Below, in pieces: positions 49,148 through 62,128 of a stretch of 64,000 nucleotides of DNA (positions are counted from its first letter, which is position 1; each line of letters starts with the position of its first letter). The stretch is from Zonotrichia leucophrys gambelii. Taxonomy: Eukaryota; Chordata; Aves; Passeriformes; Passerellidae. A model generated the notes under the pieces. It worked only from the letters and a program-made list of their open reading frames with translations, was not told where the DNA came from and did not search any database. A program made the translations under genes and the position numbers. The DNA lies in the NCBI RefSeq assembly GCF_028769735.1, contig NC_088171.1:58559613-58623612 (forward strand), given 5' to 3'.

Positions 49148-50681
49148 GACTATAATCATGAAACTGATAAACAGAGAAGCAAAAGGAGAAAGGTGATTTT
49201 AAAGCAGCCCCCCTACCATTACAAGCTGACAGAACTGTTGAGTAAAATCTGAAAAAACAGGCCCACTGCTCATTGAAAAAAAAACTTGGAAACTTTGATA
49301 GAATATTTAGCAAAGGATATTTCACTGTGTTCAGCCAGAGAAATCTTGATAGTCCTTGTTGCACAAAAGAATAATGTACAGGATACAAAACTCACAACAA
49401 GTTGAAAACAGAGATACTGTTGTTTTTACTGCATATTAAACGTGCCATTTATTAGCAGGAATTCACACTAAGAACATTCAAGGAATAGGCAGCTAACCCC
49501 AACACCTGTTTTGGGGTTTTTTTTCAGAAGGCATTGTCCTGTGAAGTCCTATAGCATGGACTCTCAGGAATTCTATAGAATTCAGTCCATCAATATCATC
49601 ATATTCAGATATGTAAAGTGACTTGTAGTGTTTTAACCACCTAATAAAAATACATTTCTATGGGAAATCACCAAGTTAATACAGATTTACATCTCTTCAC
49701 TACTGTTTAGCATTGTTGCAAACTTTATGATGAAGAATTGAAAAGACAACAGAAACACCAGGAAAACCACACCAGACCCAGATTTTGGATCTATCAAGCA
49801 CACTTAGGAGATGTTACATAAAAGGAAAAATAACATGTTAGAAATAAGAGATCAGATTCAAAACCAGTCAAGACATACTCAAACCCCCATAATATCATGT
49901 CTAAAAGGAAATACATCAACAACAATAACAACAACAAGTTTGCCAGGCACTAACACACAAGGAAAGACATAGCTCAGGTTAAAAAAATTCAAGCACACAA
50001 GCAAAGACATAGCGTCAGGTTTATAAAAGTTATTGTTTTATGCAGGACAAATAATGTATATTATGTTCAATATATTTTAAATACCATCTCCCAAAATGAT
50101 GCTTTTCTCTCATAACTAAACTGAACTACAAGTAAAAGACTTGGGTTATCTTTACACATTTGCTAGCCAGCTGGTTTTTTTACTTTACTAGAGAGTACAT
50201 GAGTTACACGAGTTACTAATAGTTTTGAAAGTTTTAAGGTCACTTTCCATTTTCCTACATGAATTGCACAACACTGCTTACCAATACATGAATGAACAAG
50301 AATTTGAAGTTCTGTTTCATTATTTAGATTCTAGCACTGGCAATAAAAATAAAATTTAAGCTTGAGCAATAAATGATTTTTAAACTTGAACAAATTATTT
50401 CTTGCAAGGCTATATGTATGCCATGCCTTATAAATGACAAGCTTCTTGTATAAATGACAAGCTCTTCTGAACACAAGCATTTTCCCATTCACCATCTACA
50501 CATCACATCATGTTTTAGCCAAATTCACATTACAATCCAATTAAAAATCAAAGTTTTAATAAGTGATCAGTAAATAATAAGTGTCTGAGTGATTTGTTTC
50601 TGTCTCTGCCTGTTATGAACAAAAATTCAGTTGATTTTTTTTTGTGAGAAAAAGCTACAACTACTGCTGGGCTGCTGCTTG
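49148..50681. other. Intergenic stretch, minor tandem duplications only
   Basis: Holds an AAC-rich patch (49917-49936), an imperfect ~40-bp-period duplication (about 49954-50021, core AAAGACATAGC) and a perfect 20-bp-period duplication of TATAAATGACAAGCT (50429-50463). No gene seen. Confidence 0.5.
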
Positions 50682-51276
50682 TGTTATGGTAATTACGGGT
50701 CGTTGTTGTTAATAGTTGTTTTTGTATTAGTAAAAGCCCTGGCTGGGGCAAGTTAATAGCTCTCCTCTCAGAAAGTAACGGATGGGGACCTTCCCGAACA
50801 ATGAGGAGAAGAGACCTTGGGGGGGGGGGGGGGTATGCAAAGTGACTCCAGGACCAGCATGCTGTGGGGGACTACGGCTCCAAACGTACTGAGAAAACCC
50901 CAAAAACAACGAGCCAAATAAGAGTTGAGAGACTGGAGTGATGTCTGGACGTGAGGAGCCGATTGCTGAGCCTGCAGAGATGCGGAGCACCTTCGGAGTC
51001 TCTCTCGCCCTGACCACGGGAGTTGTCCCCAGCGCTGAGACTGAGGGGGACAGGACTGGGAAAACATCGAATGGGATCATCACGCCCTAAAGGCTCCCAC
51101 GAGGACCTGATCCCCAGCTCTGCTTAGTGGACCAAGCTGCGCACATCGTCCTTCTCTGAGTCGCCCTGGGAGAGACGACGGGAGACTGCAGCCCCCCGAG
51201 CTGCCCAATCCTGAGCTGATCGCTCTTAATAAAGGCATTAAAAAGGAGAAGAAGTCTCCTGGCCCTGTTTATTTCA
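50682..51276 (+). mobile_element. Probable solo LTR with a 15-G run
   Basis: Begins TGTTATGG and ends ...TTTATTTCA. A poly(A) signal AATAAAGG at 51228-51233 is followed by a short U5 ('aaaaggagaagaagtctcctggccctg'), which I recognise from avian LTRs. The flanks TGCTTG and TGCCTT are only loosely alike, so target duplication is not proved. The block is GC-richer than its surroundings and contains 15 consecutive G at 50819-50833. The antisense open frames of 99-118 codons here are by-products of GC content. Confidence 0.65.
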
Positions 51277-54247
51277 TGCCTTTGCCTATATTTCATTTAA
51301 CATAAGGTCCCTGGGATAAAAAATGTCTGTGATTGCCATAATGAGCATATTTAGACCCTGGGGTTTTACAAAAAGAGAAACTGAACAATACTCATATCTT
51401 ATATGGAATTTGTTAATACATTGTGGGAAGAGATCTAAATCATTATCATTTGCAAATCAAGATACAATGACATAAAGAAGACTACCTAAATTCACTGGCT
51501 ACCTCAAAAACTGAGAGCAGTCAAGCCGTCCTCCCTGTCCCAGTCATTCCTTATGAAACTACAGGTCCTAAGGAGGGATGGCTGCAGTCAGGATGTGTCT
51601 GTGGTCTTAAGCAATGCAGAAGCATAACTCTGTAATTTAATTTAATGCAGGGCATGTGACAGGAATCCCTGTTACCAAATGCAAGTGAAATTGCATCCCT
51701 CTGCCATTACTATGCATTTTAGGAGAGCAAGCCAAGGTATTCTGGTAAAGTTTTATCAGCTGACAAACTGTGTCTAGAACAGGAAATTGTTTTTTACTTT
51801 TTCTATAAAAATGCAGTGCTTCAGCCAGCTTTCAGATGTGGATGAATCCTTTGAAGTCTGATCTTAAGTATGGAAGCAGAGGTGCTCTGTCACAGTCCAC
51901 ACAATGGGGAAAAGCTAAACTGTCTAAGTGACCTAGTGACTAGCAGAGCTGTGGGACCTCTAACAATTGCAAGAGATAAAACAATTTACAAAAAAGCCAC
52001 CATTGTTCTCCGTTTGCTGATGATGTAAACACAAAAAACCCCATCTGTAAACACAGAGAAAGGATTTCCCGCAAGTTAGGTGGGGTATTCAAAGCTTGCA
52101 TCTGAAACAAATTGAGCCAAAAATGGAAGAATTCTTAGGACCTTTAGACTCTTATACAAGGGGATGTACCTGTGTCTCTATGTGCATATCTGAGTAAAAT
52201 CCTAAGTGCTTCCTACCTCTTAATTGTTGCAGAGGTTATAACAGTGTTTGCACAACAGCAGTTTCCTGTTTCTAATATTTATGTATTTTCTTTTTGAAAG
52301 TATTAAACTCTGGAGCAGGTTTTACAGTCTTGGTTTTACTGTCTGAATCACTGAATGTGCTGTCAATTGTCCTACTAGACAATTAGTAAATTATATTTCT
52401 GGTACTAGCATGTAAGAACATATTCATGTTGATATTTTAACTAACATACACTGTGGTCTCAAGAAAATACCCTGTAACAATTCATACAGCTTGCAATGAA
52501 ACCCTCAGATCAGCAGAAGCTGGTCTGTGCAGACTTGGCAATGATTAAATGCAGTTCATGTGGAAGTTTAAAAATGCATTATTTTTCAAGCTAGCTAAAT
52601 ACATATTAAATTGAATTGAATTGTGTACTTTAGAAGGCCTTTTAGTAAACGAGAATGAGAACTTCCTCAAATACATTATTTTATAAGATGACAGCATAGT
52701 AGGGAAGAACCTTATTTAGCAAAGATGGCTATCAGTTCCCCCTTTCTCAAATCTCATGCCTTCTGCCTGCAGATGACCATTAAATTTCCAGCACCATGAT
52801 TCATCAAATCTCATTGTGGGTGGAACGTTTCCATTAAGATCCCAAGTTTCTACTAGGAGAGATGTTTGGACTGCTGGATGTCTTCTGCTCAGAGTACCAA
52901 ATCAAGAAGTTCTGATTCAAAACCAGACGTCTGACACAGAGAAATGTTCATAAGACTTTGCCTCTTATTGAAGGATTGAAAAATAACAGTTAAAATCTCA
53001 AGGTCTTATGAAAAACTCCAATACCAGGTTTGTTCAGCGTTTCGGCAATTATGATCTTGCTAAATAATATTTTGCTAAACAAAGATCTTTTGTTAAACAA
53101 AACTAAAAATCATACATTTCGCCTCCGCATAGAGATGGAGAGAGACGGTCTTTAAACCCTAATGTATTCCAATCAGTGTTGCAGCTTTTTGAACATGTGA
53201 ATCTCACAATTAAAGAAAAGTCCTAATTTATAGCTCAAGCAGAAGTCCTTTGCTACTTTTGGATTTAACAAACTAAGTGAATTACTTAACTAGTTGAGTT
53301 GAACATCAAATCAACTTTTTTTTCCCCTTTTAAATACAATAACCTTTTGCTTTACTGGGGAAAAAAACAAAAGCAGGAATTTTCCTTAACTCTGAAAGGA
53401 TACAAGTTAATGACATGTCTACATATCTGACAAATCTATTTTTTCAGGAGTCAGCATTTGCCTGAAACTTGTCTCAGTCGTTTCTTTGTTGACAAAATAA
53501 CATGACCTCACAGTTATATTAACTGATTAGTGAAACATATTTTTTAACTGAGGGAAATACTCCTTTTCCCAGCCCACTTTTTCATTAAGTCTGCAACTGC
53601 TGTCAGCTGAGCTGTTTTCACTTATTTAACACCTGCTGAATCTGCATTCAAACTGAATGGCACTGTCCTGAAAGACAATGCTCATCTCTGAACTATCCCA
53701 AGTGAATTCTCTGTGGTCAAGAAAAAAACAGGATTAGATAAGGCTCCAGATCCATTTGAAAGGACTGTAGGGACAAAGCAGCTGCTCTGCCTTAGGAATT
53801 ATCCAGTTTCCTGGGCCAACCTCAAGAACCTCCAGAGTTCATAACAATGAGAGAGGAACAATACAATCTTAATTACTCTTCACTCTGGTCCCAATGTGTC
53901 TGAATAGGTTTCTAAAGAGCTATGTAACAGCAAATAGCACAACTAAAACATACATAGTGTTCAATACTGAATGCTTCCATCTACTGAGACATGCTCTAGC
54001 AGAGATCAGCAAATTATATCTAGATTCATCACAGGACACTTGTCTGCCTCACAATCACTCACAGATCACAATTATTTGCTAGTTATGCCCCATAGAACTC
54101 TGGTATGTTCATGCCCTTTACTCATCTTAAAATATATTAGAGAAAAACTGAAAAAATCTAAAGTGTAAAGTGTTTTTTGCTGATAGAGCTGTTCATTATG
54201 TTTCCACACCTTGGGGCTAGGTGGATACACAGAATGACAGAAAAACT
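51277..54247. other. Intergenic AT-rich stretch, nothing recognised
   Basis: About 3 kb without gene, RNA or repeat signature that I can support. Confidence 0.45.
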
Positions 54248-54660
54248 TAGAATCATAGAATCACAGAATATGATGAGTTGGAAGGGAACCATCAGGGTGA
54301 TTGAGTCCAACTCCTGGCCCATGTTGAAGACAGAGGCAAAGAATGCAGTAAACACTTCATTTTGTCCCAGTTTGTGAGATGACCATCCTTGACTGTCTTT
54401 TGCCTTTAACATATTTGAAAAAACTCTTTTTATTGCCCCTCCACATTCATCTCTAACACCATCAGCTTCATCTCTAACTGAGCCTTGGCTGCATAAATTT
54501 TCTCCTTATGCTGGCAAATAACATCCGTGTATTCTTCCGAAGTCACCTGGCCTTGCTTCCACTGGACATAACCTTCCTTTTCCATCTTATTTTCAAGAGA
54601 AGATCCTTGTTCAGCCAAGCCATCCTTCTGCCTTGTCTGCTTAACTTGTGACATTTAGCA
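54248..54660 (-). mobile_element. CR1 LINE fragment carrying an earlier part of ORF2, internally deleted
   Basis: On the plus strand 54248-54320 is the reversed CR1 3' end ('agaatcatagaatcacagaa...gagttggaaggga'). Immediately beyond it, on the minus strand, lies coding relic from the linker between the CR1 endonuclease and reverse transcriptase: WKQGQVTSEEYTDVICQHKEK and AKAQLEMKL (within 54430-54654), then VFTAFFASVFN (54310-54350 region), which matches the conserved 'vlnaFFASVFN' of CR1 ORF2. Nearly the whole reverse transcriptase that should separate these from the 3' UTR is missing. This is a deletion within one copy or the junction of two. Confidence 0.85.
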
Positions 54661-55009
54661 ATAAACCATCTTTTTATAGCATAAAACTACTCAGAGCTGC
54701 CGTAAAATGATACTTTTTGAGGGCATAGAAAAAGGACCAGAATGAATTTTTCAAATTACTATAATAAAACACTTCTATGGTATTTTTGCTCTCATACCAT
54801 TCCAGCACTAAGGTAAAATTTTTGGTTCTGATTCAAACTGAGTAATGTTTATCACACCGCAGTTAAAAATTATCTATGAGAAAGCCAACTTAATAAATGT
54901 GAAAGATTTATTTTTGCAACTGTAATATATGTTAGAAATAATTCATGCAATAAAAGAATGTATTTTATAAAGATTGTGAAATCCAAACGAGTCTCTGACC
55001 ACAAGCAGC
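54661..55009. other. Short intergenic stretch, nothing recognised
   Basis: AT-rich sequence between a CR1 fragment and an LTR. Confidence 0.4.
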
Positions 55010-55558
55010 CCAAGAGGTGGACGTCTTTTCAAACGCTGAAATTCCCGAAGGCGGCAGGATAACGATCGGCATTTAGCTTATGGACAGATGCACCCAGCGC
55101 GATGATCACCGCTATCCCGAGCCATCGGAAGACGCCTAAGAGTGATCATTGCCCTGTTGATAACATCGATCAAGATAGCTGAAGTCACCAGAAAGATACA
55201 TGTGAATACGTGACTTCTAGGGATTCGATCAACGCTGGCTATCAACCCGGAAATGGCGATTGTCCACCTCTGCACAGTGAAAGAACCAACTATGAATTGC
55301 AGAGTTACAAAAGAAACTTGGACTCCTTTGCCTCAGACACAATAAACTGTATAAAACATCCCCACTAGAAGCGGCTCGTGTGAAAGGGGGAGGGTCCGAT
55401 GTGATAGGGGTCGGATTCAGGTTCACCTAGCGTCGATCCCGGGCTCAACAGTGTCTCTTTGACTGTGGTTTTTGAGGACCGTATTTTGGTCACGGAAAAA
55501 GATAAATAAATATTTTCATATTTTTGATAATTTGGCTTTCGATTGATCATTTATAACA
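55010..55558 (+). mobile_element. LTR, family X copy A
   Basis: Shows the family pattern: 'gcctcagacacaataaactg' then TATAAAA (55350-55356), GGATTCAGGTTCACC, a poly(A) signal AATAAA (55505-55510) and the terminus TTGATCATTTATAACA ending at 55558. CpG-containing words are frequent in this copy for its surroundings, which may mean slower decay or younger age. The 5' border is approximate. It is joined directly to inverted copy B. Confidence 0.72.
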
Positions 55559-56035
55559 GCAACCAAAATCGGCGCTGGGTGAACCTGGATCCTCTACCAC
55601 ACCGGATCTCCCTCTGTTCAAGAATGCCGTTTCCAGGAAGGCTATTTTTTTACAGTTTTTTATGCCTGAGGCAGAGGTGCCCCGATTTCTTTTGTAACTC
55701 TGCATATGTGTGAAGTTTTCTTTCACTGTGCACGGCTGGACAATTGCTGTTTCCTGAGTAGTGGCAGGCACTGATCATGTCAGGGGAAGTCCTGTATTCA
55801 GATGTATGTTTTTTGGAGGACTTTGGTAATCTTGATTGATGGTATCTATCAAGTGCTGATTGTCCTTGGGTGTTCCCTGATGGTTTCTGGGGAAGCCCAT
55901 CTCCGTGCTAGCCCCATTCTTTTATTAGTTAATGAGGCATTCTTCTCCTGCTGCCACCAGGAGTTTTGTAACCTCAGTGTGATAATCTGTCTCCAGGTTG
56001 TCCGTGATCAGAGGCTCATTGGATGTTTAATTTAT
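55559..56035 (-). mobile_element. LTR, family X copy B, inverted and lacking its 3' end
   Basis: Read on the minus strand: ATCAATCAAGATTACC, AATACAGGACTTCC, GCACAGTGAAAG, CAGAGTTACAAAAGAAA, CTCTGCCTCAGGCATAAAAAACTG and GGATCCAGGTTCACCCAGC, in the same order as copy A. Homology stops just after CAGCGCCGAT and the R/U5 end is missing. The remainder runs directly into the 3' end of copy A, so the two form an imperfect head-to-head palindrome. Its TATA box is degraded to an A-rich run. Confidence 0.68.
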
Positions 56036-59000
56036 TTTACAATACATTTTTCCCCCTAAGCAGGAATTACTTTACATTACATATTTCATAGCAAATTTTT
56101 GGAAAATAAGAAATTCTGTCTTCCCTGAAACAGTGTTTGTTCACATACTCCACAGTGAGTGTAAAGCTCATGGTAAAACAAGCACAGTTAGGATCAGGAT
56201 AAAAAGTATGAATGAAAAGGATAGGGAGCCTTCATACAAACAGCTCTGTAAACAGATTTTAGAGGCTTTAAATAGCAACAGGAGCCAGCTGACCACTAGA
56301 AGCCAACTACTTGTGCTTGGAAGTAGTAACCTACTTGCTTATCTCGCAGCTAAGTGATTTACACACAAAGCATGGATTTATACACCTAGAGAAATGTATC
56401 ATCTCCAGAACAACAGTGCATTCCAATAAAGTTTACATGTATTCTAAATATTCCTTCCAGGAAATCAAGACTTGTACGTGCATGAGACAAATACTTACCT
56501 AGGGTGGGAAAGGTCTGTCTGTTGGGGCAGTAGATAACTTCTTGGTGTCTGCCAAAGCTTAAGTTCTCCTTGTGTTTCAGGAACTTGACATTACCAGTGT
56601 CAGGAAGGTCAGACAGCCAACTATGTGTGTGAAAGGACTAGTCTAGAAGCCAATGACCTGTCATATTTTTAGTCCAACAACAACTTCAAAGATACAGTGT
56701 TCACTAGAAATATGTTATTGATGCTGAAATATTCATCCAGACCGGCAAGTTGCACAGGACCTAGAATTGATGGAGTTGTAGTGGAGCAGGGTCACAGCAA
56801 ATCATTCCGACATCTTGGGCAACTTGCCAGGTTTTGCCTAGGAGAACTTTTGCTTTCTACAGGCCTGTTTTGAGCAGGTGCAAGCAGAATTCAAGGCAAG
56901 GCCAGCACAATTTTTCTACCTCCTCTCTATCTCTCCACTCAGAGGAGCAAATCTTCAGCACTGTGCCTGAAATAGCAGGAGCAAACAAATCCATATTTGC
57001 TGGGGATGTGGAATATACCTATGAAAGTGGAACAGCTGGTTGCTGTTCAGGAGTCAACTGGTCCAAAGCCACACTTTGCCTTTACAATTGCAGTGTCCAC
57101 ATGAGAATGACCCATTACAGGATGCTACTCACCAGTGACCCACTTTGTCTCTGTCATGCTTCCCACAGCAGATGGGGCAGGACACCATGTGATATATCTG
57201 CGACCATTGTGCTGGACCTAATTCATTTTTCGTTGTCTGACTTGGTTTGTACAAATCTTGTTGTGCACACTCCCAGTGACTGCCCAGTGTGACAAATTCA
57301 TTCAACCTTGAAGCTCCTCTGTCATTAGCAAAGTTTCCCTTCTATTGGTCTTATTGTCCACTTGGTTCTGTTACCCTATTTCTTTGTCATAGTGAAGAAA
57401 GGCAGTCAGGAGCAAATTATGATGAACACAGGTAGTTGTTGCCAACATATACAAAGTGGAGAGTAACTTGTGAATCAGGATGACCTGCAAAAGAAAGCAG
57501 TGGCTTCAGGCTCAGTCAAAACCAAATCATTTTACAGAGCTGGCATTCTCTAAATCAAATAAGTCTATAGTTTGTCAAAACGTTTGAGGTTTTTTTTAAG
57601 TCTATAACCCAATGTTCATAAACAGAGAAAAATATTCCTCTGTGGTATACTAGAATTTGGTCGGCATTTGAAAAATTCACCTACAGCAATGAGATATATA
57701 GGAAAGACCAAGAGGTAATACAATGCCACATCCAGAAGACTGAAAGACCAAGATTCCAGAAGTGAAAAAACACCCCATGTTCCCTTTGATTGCTGCTGGA
57801 TGTGTTTTGCAGAAGCTCAGGAAAGCAAGTAAGAAAGAACCTTGCAAAGGGAGTAGAAGAAAAGCAAGCTTGGTAAGTCAAAAAGGAGAACTCAGTAAAA
57901 TGAGACAAAATCAAAAAATGAGGCATGTATTATACTCACATGCTGATACTAATTTCAGCTCTTCATCAGTATACATTTTTTCATAGAAGACACATCTTAG
58001 AAATGCTGCATCTTCTTGGCTTAGTGTACTGTTTATTATAATTTAATCAGATTTGATAAATGGTATCACATTTAATGTTCTTTTTCTGCACATTCATGCA
58101 ATTTTGTAATACAGACCTTGTAACAAGGTTGACATCTCCATGTCATTTCAGAGTCTTTGAATATGTTATGATGATGAAATAAAAGGAGGATCAATGATCC
58201 CAAACATTCATCAAGTCTTTTATTCATCAGATAGCAATACCAAAAAAATAACTAATCTTATAAAAATCTTGTTGTAGGCTTTCATAGCACTATGTAGATT
58301 CGGTATGTATGTGAAGAAGTTGCTGGCCTTTGTATCATCATTCATTACCCCTTCCCGCTCCCCACCCTTTCCTTTCCATGGCATTAGAGTTTTAAGGAAA
58401 AAAAGGAGAAAAAGTTACCTTCTTCACATGCATAGCTACTCCCCAGGTGTGATATGAAGCTTCACACTGAAAACTGGTAGCCCTGACAAGCTTGCAACAT
58501 GACATGTTTTGCAATGCAGAATCATCCATAATGATTTTGGCACAATATTATTTTGGCACATAATATTATTTGAGCAAAATTCCAATCATAAAAGCACAAT
58601 TTATGTCAGATAATTTACAGTAAAGCATTTTAATCTGAATGTAAAATATTGTAAAATTAACGCAGAGTAGCCCACAACAGTTTTCAAATGTAGGCCTAAT
58701 CCAATCACCTCAGAACCAAGCACAATTTGAGATTTATTAGTCCCTAACCCTTTGTAGCCCTGTAACAGCTTTATTAGTTTTATACTATCACACATTTCTA
58801 AGCAAACCAACAGACTCAAAAGGAAAATATTCAGGAAAGATTTCATGCTCAGATACAGCAAAGAGGTGGCACACTTGTAACAGACACAATTACAGATCAG
58901 TTGTGTGTTAAGTACCTGCATAGGAACATATTTGGGTTTTACTGCTGTATGTTCATATAGTGCGCTATGATGGTGTTCCTTCAGCCAAAAAGCGGCTACT

Positions 59001-60829
59001 GCCATCTACTGGAAACATTATTAAAATACAAAAATTATAATATACTGCCAGCAAGGGATCTGGACTACAATATCCTTTCTGGAAATAAATTCTCAACTTA
59101 TTACAAATGAAAACTGCTACAAGAATATTATCAGGGACTGTTAGCTTAGATCCAGATACATTACAGGTATGAAAGTATAAGTGAAGGAATTTTAGCTTAG
59201 TTCAATTTCAGAACTGTTGTTAAAGTTTGCTTCTAAAACACCAAATGTTTGTAATTGCTTTCATGCCCGTGCTCTGTCCCACGCAGCTGTGCTGACTGCT
59301 CCTCTGTTGCCTATCATCTCTGTGCTTCCACTTGACTTGTGACAGTCAGAATCTAAATTTATACATCGAAATGCTGCAGGACCTTAAGTATCTCATGTTA
59401 CAGTATTCACAAGGAAATCAAGTTATTAATTTACTAGTTGCATGACACTCATAAATTGGTTTCTTTCTAGCTATAAGTGGAAATTTTCCAGTTGTCAGTC
59501 TTACACATAAGGATCTGTTTTATAAGTTTTTAAAAATTATTATTATTTTTCAAGAAACACTTTCCATCCTCTGACCAGGACTTTGGGTTTGCTTGAGGAA
59601 AAATAAGCCAAAACATCCAAGTGTCCTGACATGGCACTGTCTGATAACTAACTGGTACAAAAGAGCAGCAATGGCTGAGTAACCACCACTGCTTGCTACA
59701 GCATTTAGAGATTTCCTCACAAAGATCCAATCCTGCCCAATCTTTTTTCATTATCCCAATAAACACCAGAAACACAGTAAGGTTAAATGCAGTGGTATGC
59801 AATTATTTCATTTGCAAACAAAAGACACTGAACTCAGCACACCACTCAGGGTTCAGATTACAGATTTAATGCTGCACAGCTTCAGTTAAGGCAGTGCTGA
59901 CAGGCAGAGTGTATTAATACTCCTGGTAATGATGTCAACACTGAGCTAAACATGGTGTCCTGTTGGCTTGGATGGGAGCATATGGCTTGAGCAGACATCA
60001 GAAAAACACCTCTCTCACATGGAAGATGAGACTGTCTCTACTCACAGGTAGCTGTGCTTGCTAAACGGTAGGCGCAGCAGTTCTGCAGAGTAGAATGGTG
60101 AAACTTGCATGAAGAAACAGAAATGACAAACATTTATTTGAACCTACTTTGGATTTCTTGATTGTTGCACAACACAGGACACCTGCAAAACCTTATTACT
60201 GAGATTTAAGAAATTAATTGATGTGACTTTACGTTTCAAATGTTACAATTTTTCATAAGAATAGTGTTCATCAAGTCCAGATTCCTACATTTACAACAGA
60301 AAATCCTTGCCACAAGGACCACATGATCCAAGCATTTTTTGCATAACTGATTCTAGGGTGACATTTGTTTCTAACCACCTATTTCACAATTTCAGTAAGA
60401 AATATTTTCCCTTCCCATTCTATCTTGAAGCAATATGGCACAAAATGTCTTATGACCTGCTTTAGTTTCTTATAAATAGCCTTAATTAGCCCACAGCATC
60501 TGTCAAATTACTTCAAAAAGGGAGTAAAATCTGTGGTATGTTGCTGATTTGAATAACCAGTTCCTTTGGATTTTATCTAGTTAAAATACTCTAGTTATAC
60601 CACTCCTTTCTGGTTTTTTACACTTCCCTCTTGAAAATATGTCAGTCCTTGAAGAAATTTTAATAAATTTTGACTTCATATTCACCAAAGTATATAGAAT
60701 TTCATTAGTGGTTATCAAAGTAAAGTATTATCTCTGGCAGGCAACTGAAATTGCCAAAGAACTCAAGAGAGAAAATAACAATGAAAAGATATGACGATTT
60801 TATTGATTTATATTTACATACATCTACAC
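56036..60829. other. Intergenic stretch, no gene recognised
   Basis: AT-rich. The open frames at 56834-57292 (+) and 58601-59005 (-) match no family I recognise. A near-duplicate TTTTGGCACA-ATATTATT pair lies at about 58538-58572. A CTCF-like site is listed separately. Confidence 0.45.
58999..59012 (-). promoter_or_regulatory. Candidate CTCF site
   Basis: Minus strand CCAGTAGATGGCAG matches all 14 positions of the core CTCF consensus CCASYAGRKGGCRS. It lies about 39 kb upstream of SLC9A3 exon 1 in sequence with no other feature. Binding in cells is inference. Confidence 0.5.
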
Positions 60830-62128
60830 TGTCATGGTTTGAGCCTGGCACAGAGCCAGTGCCCCCCATGAAAATGCCTCACCCTGGTGTCTGCTGTGAG
60901 ATGTGACCAGGAATAAGCAAAACAGGCTCTAACTTAAACATAAAGACCACTTTATTACTTAAACTACAGGAAAATAGGGAGAGACTATAAGGAAAAAGAA
61001 AAGAATTGAAAACCTTACAAAAAAAAACCATTTTCCTCCTCCCCCACCACCTGACTTTCCCAATCCAATACACTCTCCCAAAACAACTGCCCAGCCCGGC
61101 ACGACACTTTAGTATACTCAAACATCAGTTCATGAAGAGGAAAGGAGTCCTTCTCGTTCCATAGGCTTCTCCTGGAAACACACTGAGAACCTCGTGTGCT
61201 TCTCTGTTACTTCGGCACCGCCCGGAAGAAAAAAGTCCTTCTGCCGCTTGTAACATCGTCCTTCCATGCCCAGTGCTCTCACCACTGACGGCATGGACCA
61301 GAGCTGCTTTTAGGGTTGTCTTTCAAGGATGCCTTGTCTCACTCCAAAAAGGCACAGTCTCTGCTTTTGGGACCTCTGTCCCCCCATATTTTTCCAACCC
61401 CCTGGGGCCGGGGGGTCCTCACGAAGAACCTTCCTGGTTTTGAGGCACTGCCTCCCCCTAAATGCAGTCTGTGTCACAGGAACAACTGAGTCCATAGCCA
61501 CGAGAAAAGTCCAGCCAAAAGGCCACTCCAAATCATCTCTCCCCATCCAATCATCTCCACATCTCATCTCTTATCTCCCTTCTTATTCAGCTTCGAGGAG
61601 GATTAGCATTTTTGCAAGGCTCTAATCATGAAAGGAAAGGGTTAAAAGTTTCAGTCTCTGTCTATCTTAGAACGATGATACTCCCACACCTGCTGCTGCT
61701 GCGGCCGGGCAGTCTCCCTCCTTCTCCTCCCGGCTGGCTGCTCTCCTGGGGGGGGGGGGGGGGGGGGGGGGGGGGGGCTGGCTGCCCGAGGGCTCGATGT
61801 CTCTTGGGGCTCCTCCACCCTTCCATCCTTGGAGCCCCCCGAAGCCCCCTCAACCCCACCTCTGTCCAGGCCCCAGGCCTACGGCATGGCGGCCCCTCCC
61901 CCGCCCAGCAGCAGCGGGCCGGGCGGGGGGAAGGGATCTGACCTCTTCGCCCGACGATGTCCAAAAGAGAAAGTGCCAGGGCAGTGCCCTGCTTTTAACC
62001 CCTGTGTATTCTCGGAGGTGTGTCCAAACCCCACTGGCTACACCAGGTGTCAGTATGAAACCCAAAACCTTCATTGGTTTGACCACAGCTTCCCAGAATT
62101 CCCACTCCTTCCTGGTCAAACCATGACA
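60830..62128 (-). mobile_element. Full-length ERVL-type solo LTR with 5-bp target duplications
   Basis: A 1299-bp block flanked by TACAC on both sides (60825-60829 and 62129-62133). It begins TGTCATGGTTTGA and ends TCAAACCATGACA, an exact 13-bp terminal inverted repeat. A 5-bp duplication and the TGTCATGGTTT start fit avian ERVL LTRs. In minus orientation a poly(A) signal AATAAA (60951-60956) lies about 120 bp before the 3' end. A GC-rich middle carries 30 consecutive G on the plus strand. No gag, pol or env sequence is present, so this is a solo LTR. The open frames of 80-109 codons within it, including proline- and glycine-rich ones through the G run, are by-products. Confidence 0.93.
61748..61777 (+). 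repeat. 30-base G homopolymer
   Basis: Thirty uninterrupted G inside the ERVL-type LTR. It is a strong potential G-quadruplex and a likely sequencing or assembly length-error site. Confidence 0.9.

Noticed and set aside
56834..57292. 152-codon plus-strand open frame
   Set aside because: It opens on a non-ATG codon, has no domain I recognise and lies in ordinary intergenic sequence.
58601..59005. 134-codon minus-strand open frame
   Set aside because: No recognised family or splice context; the hydrophobic look follows from AT-rich composition.
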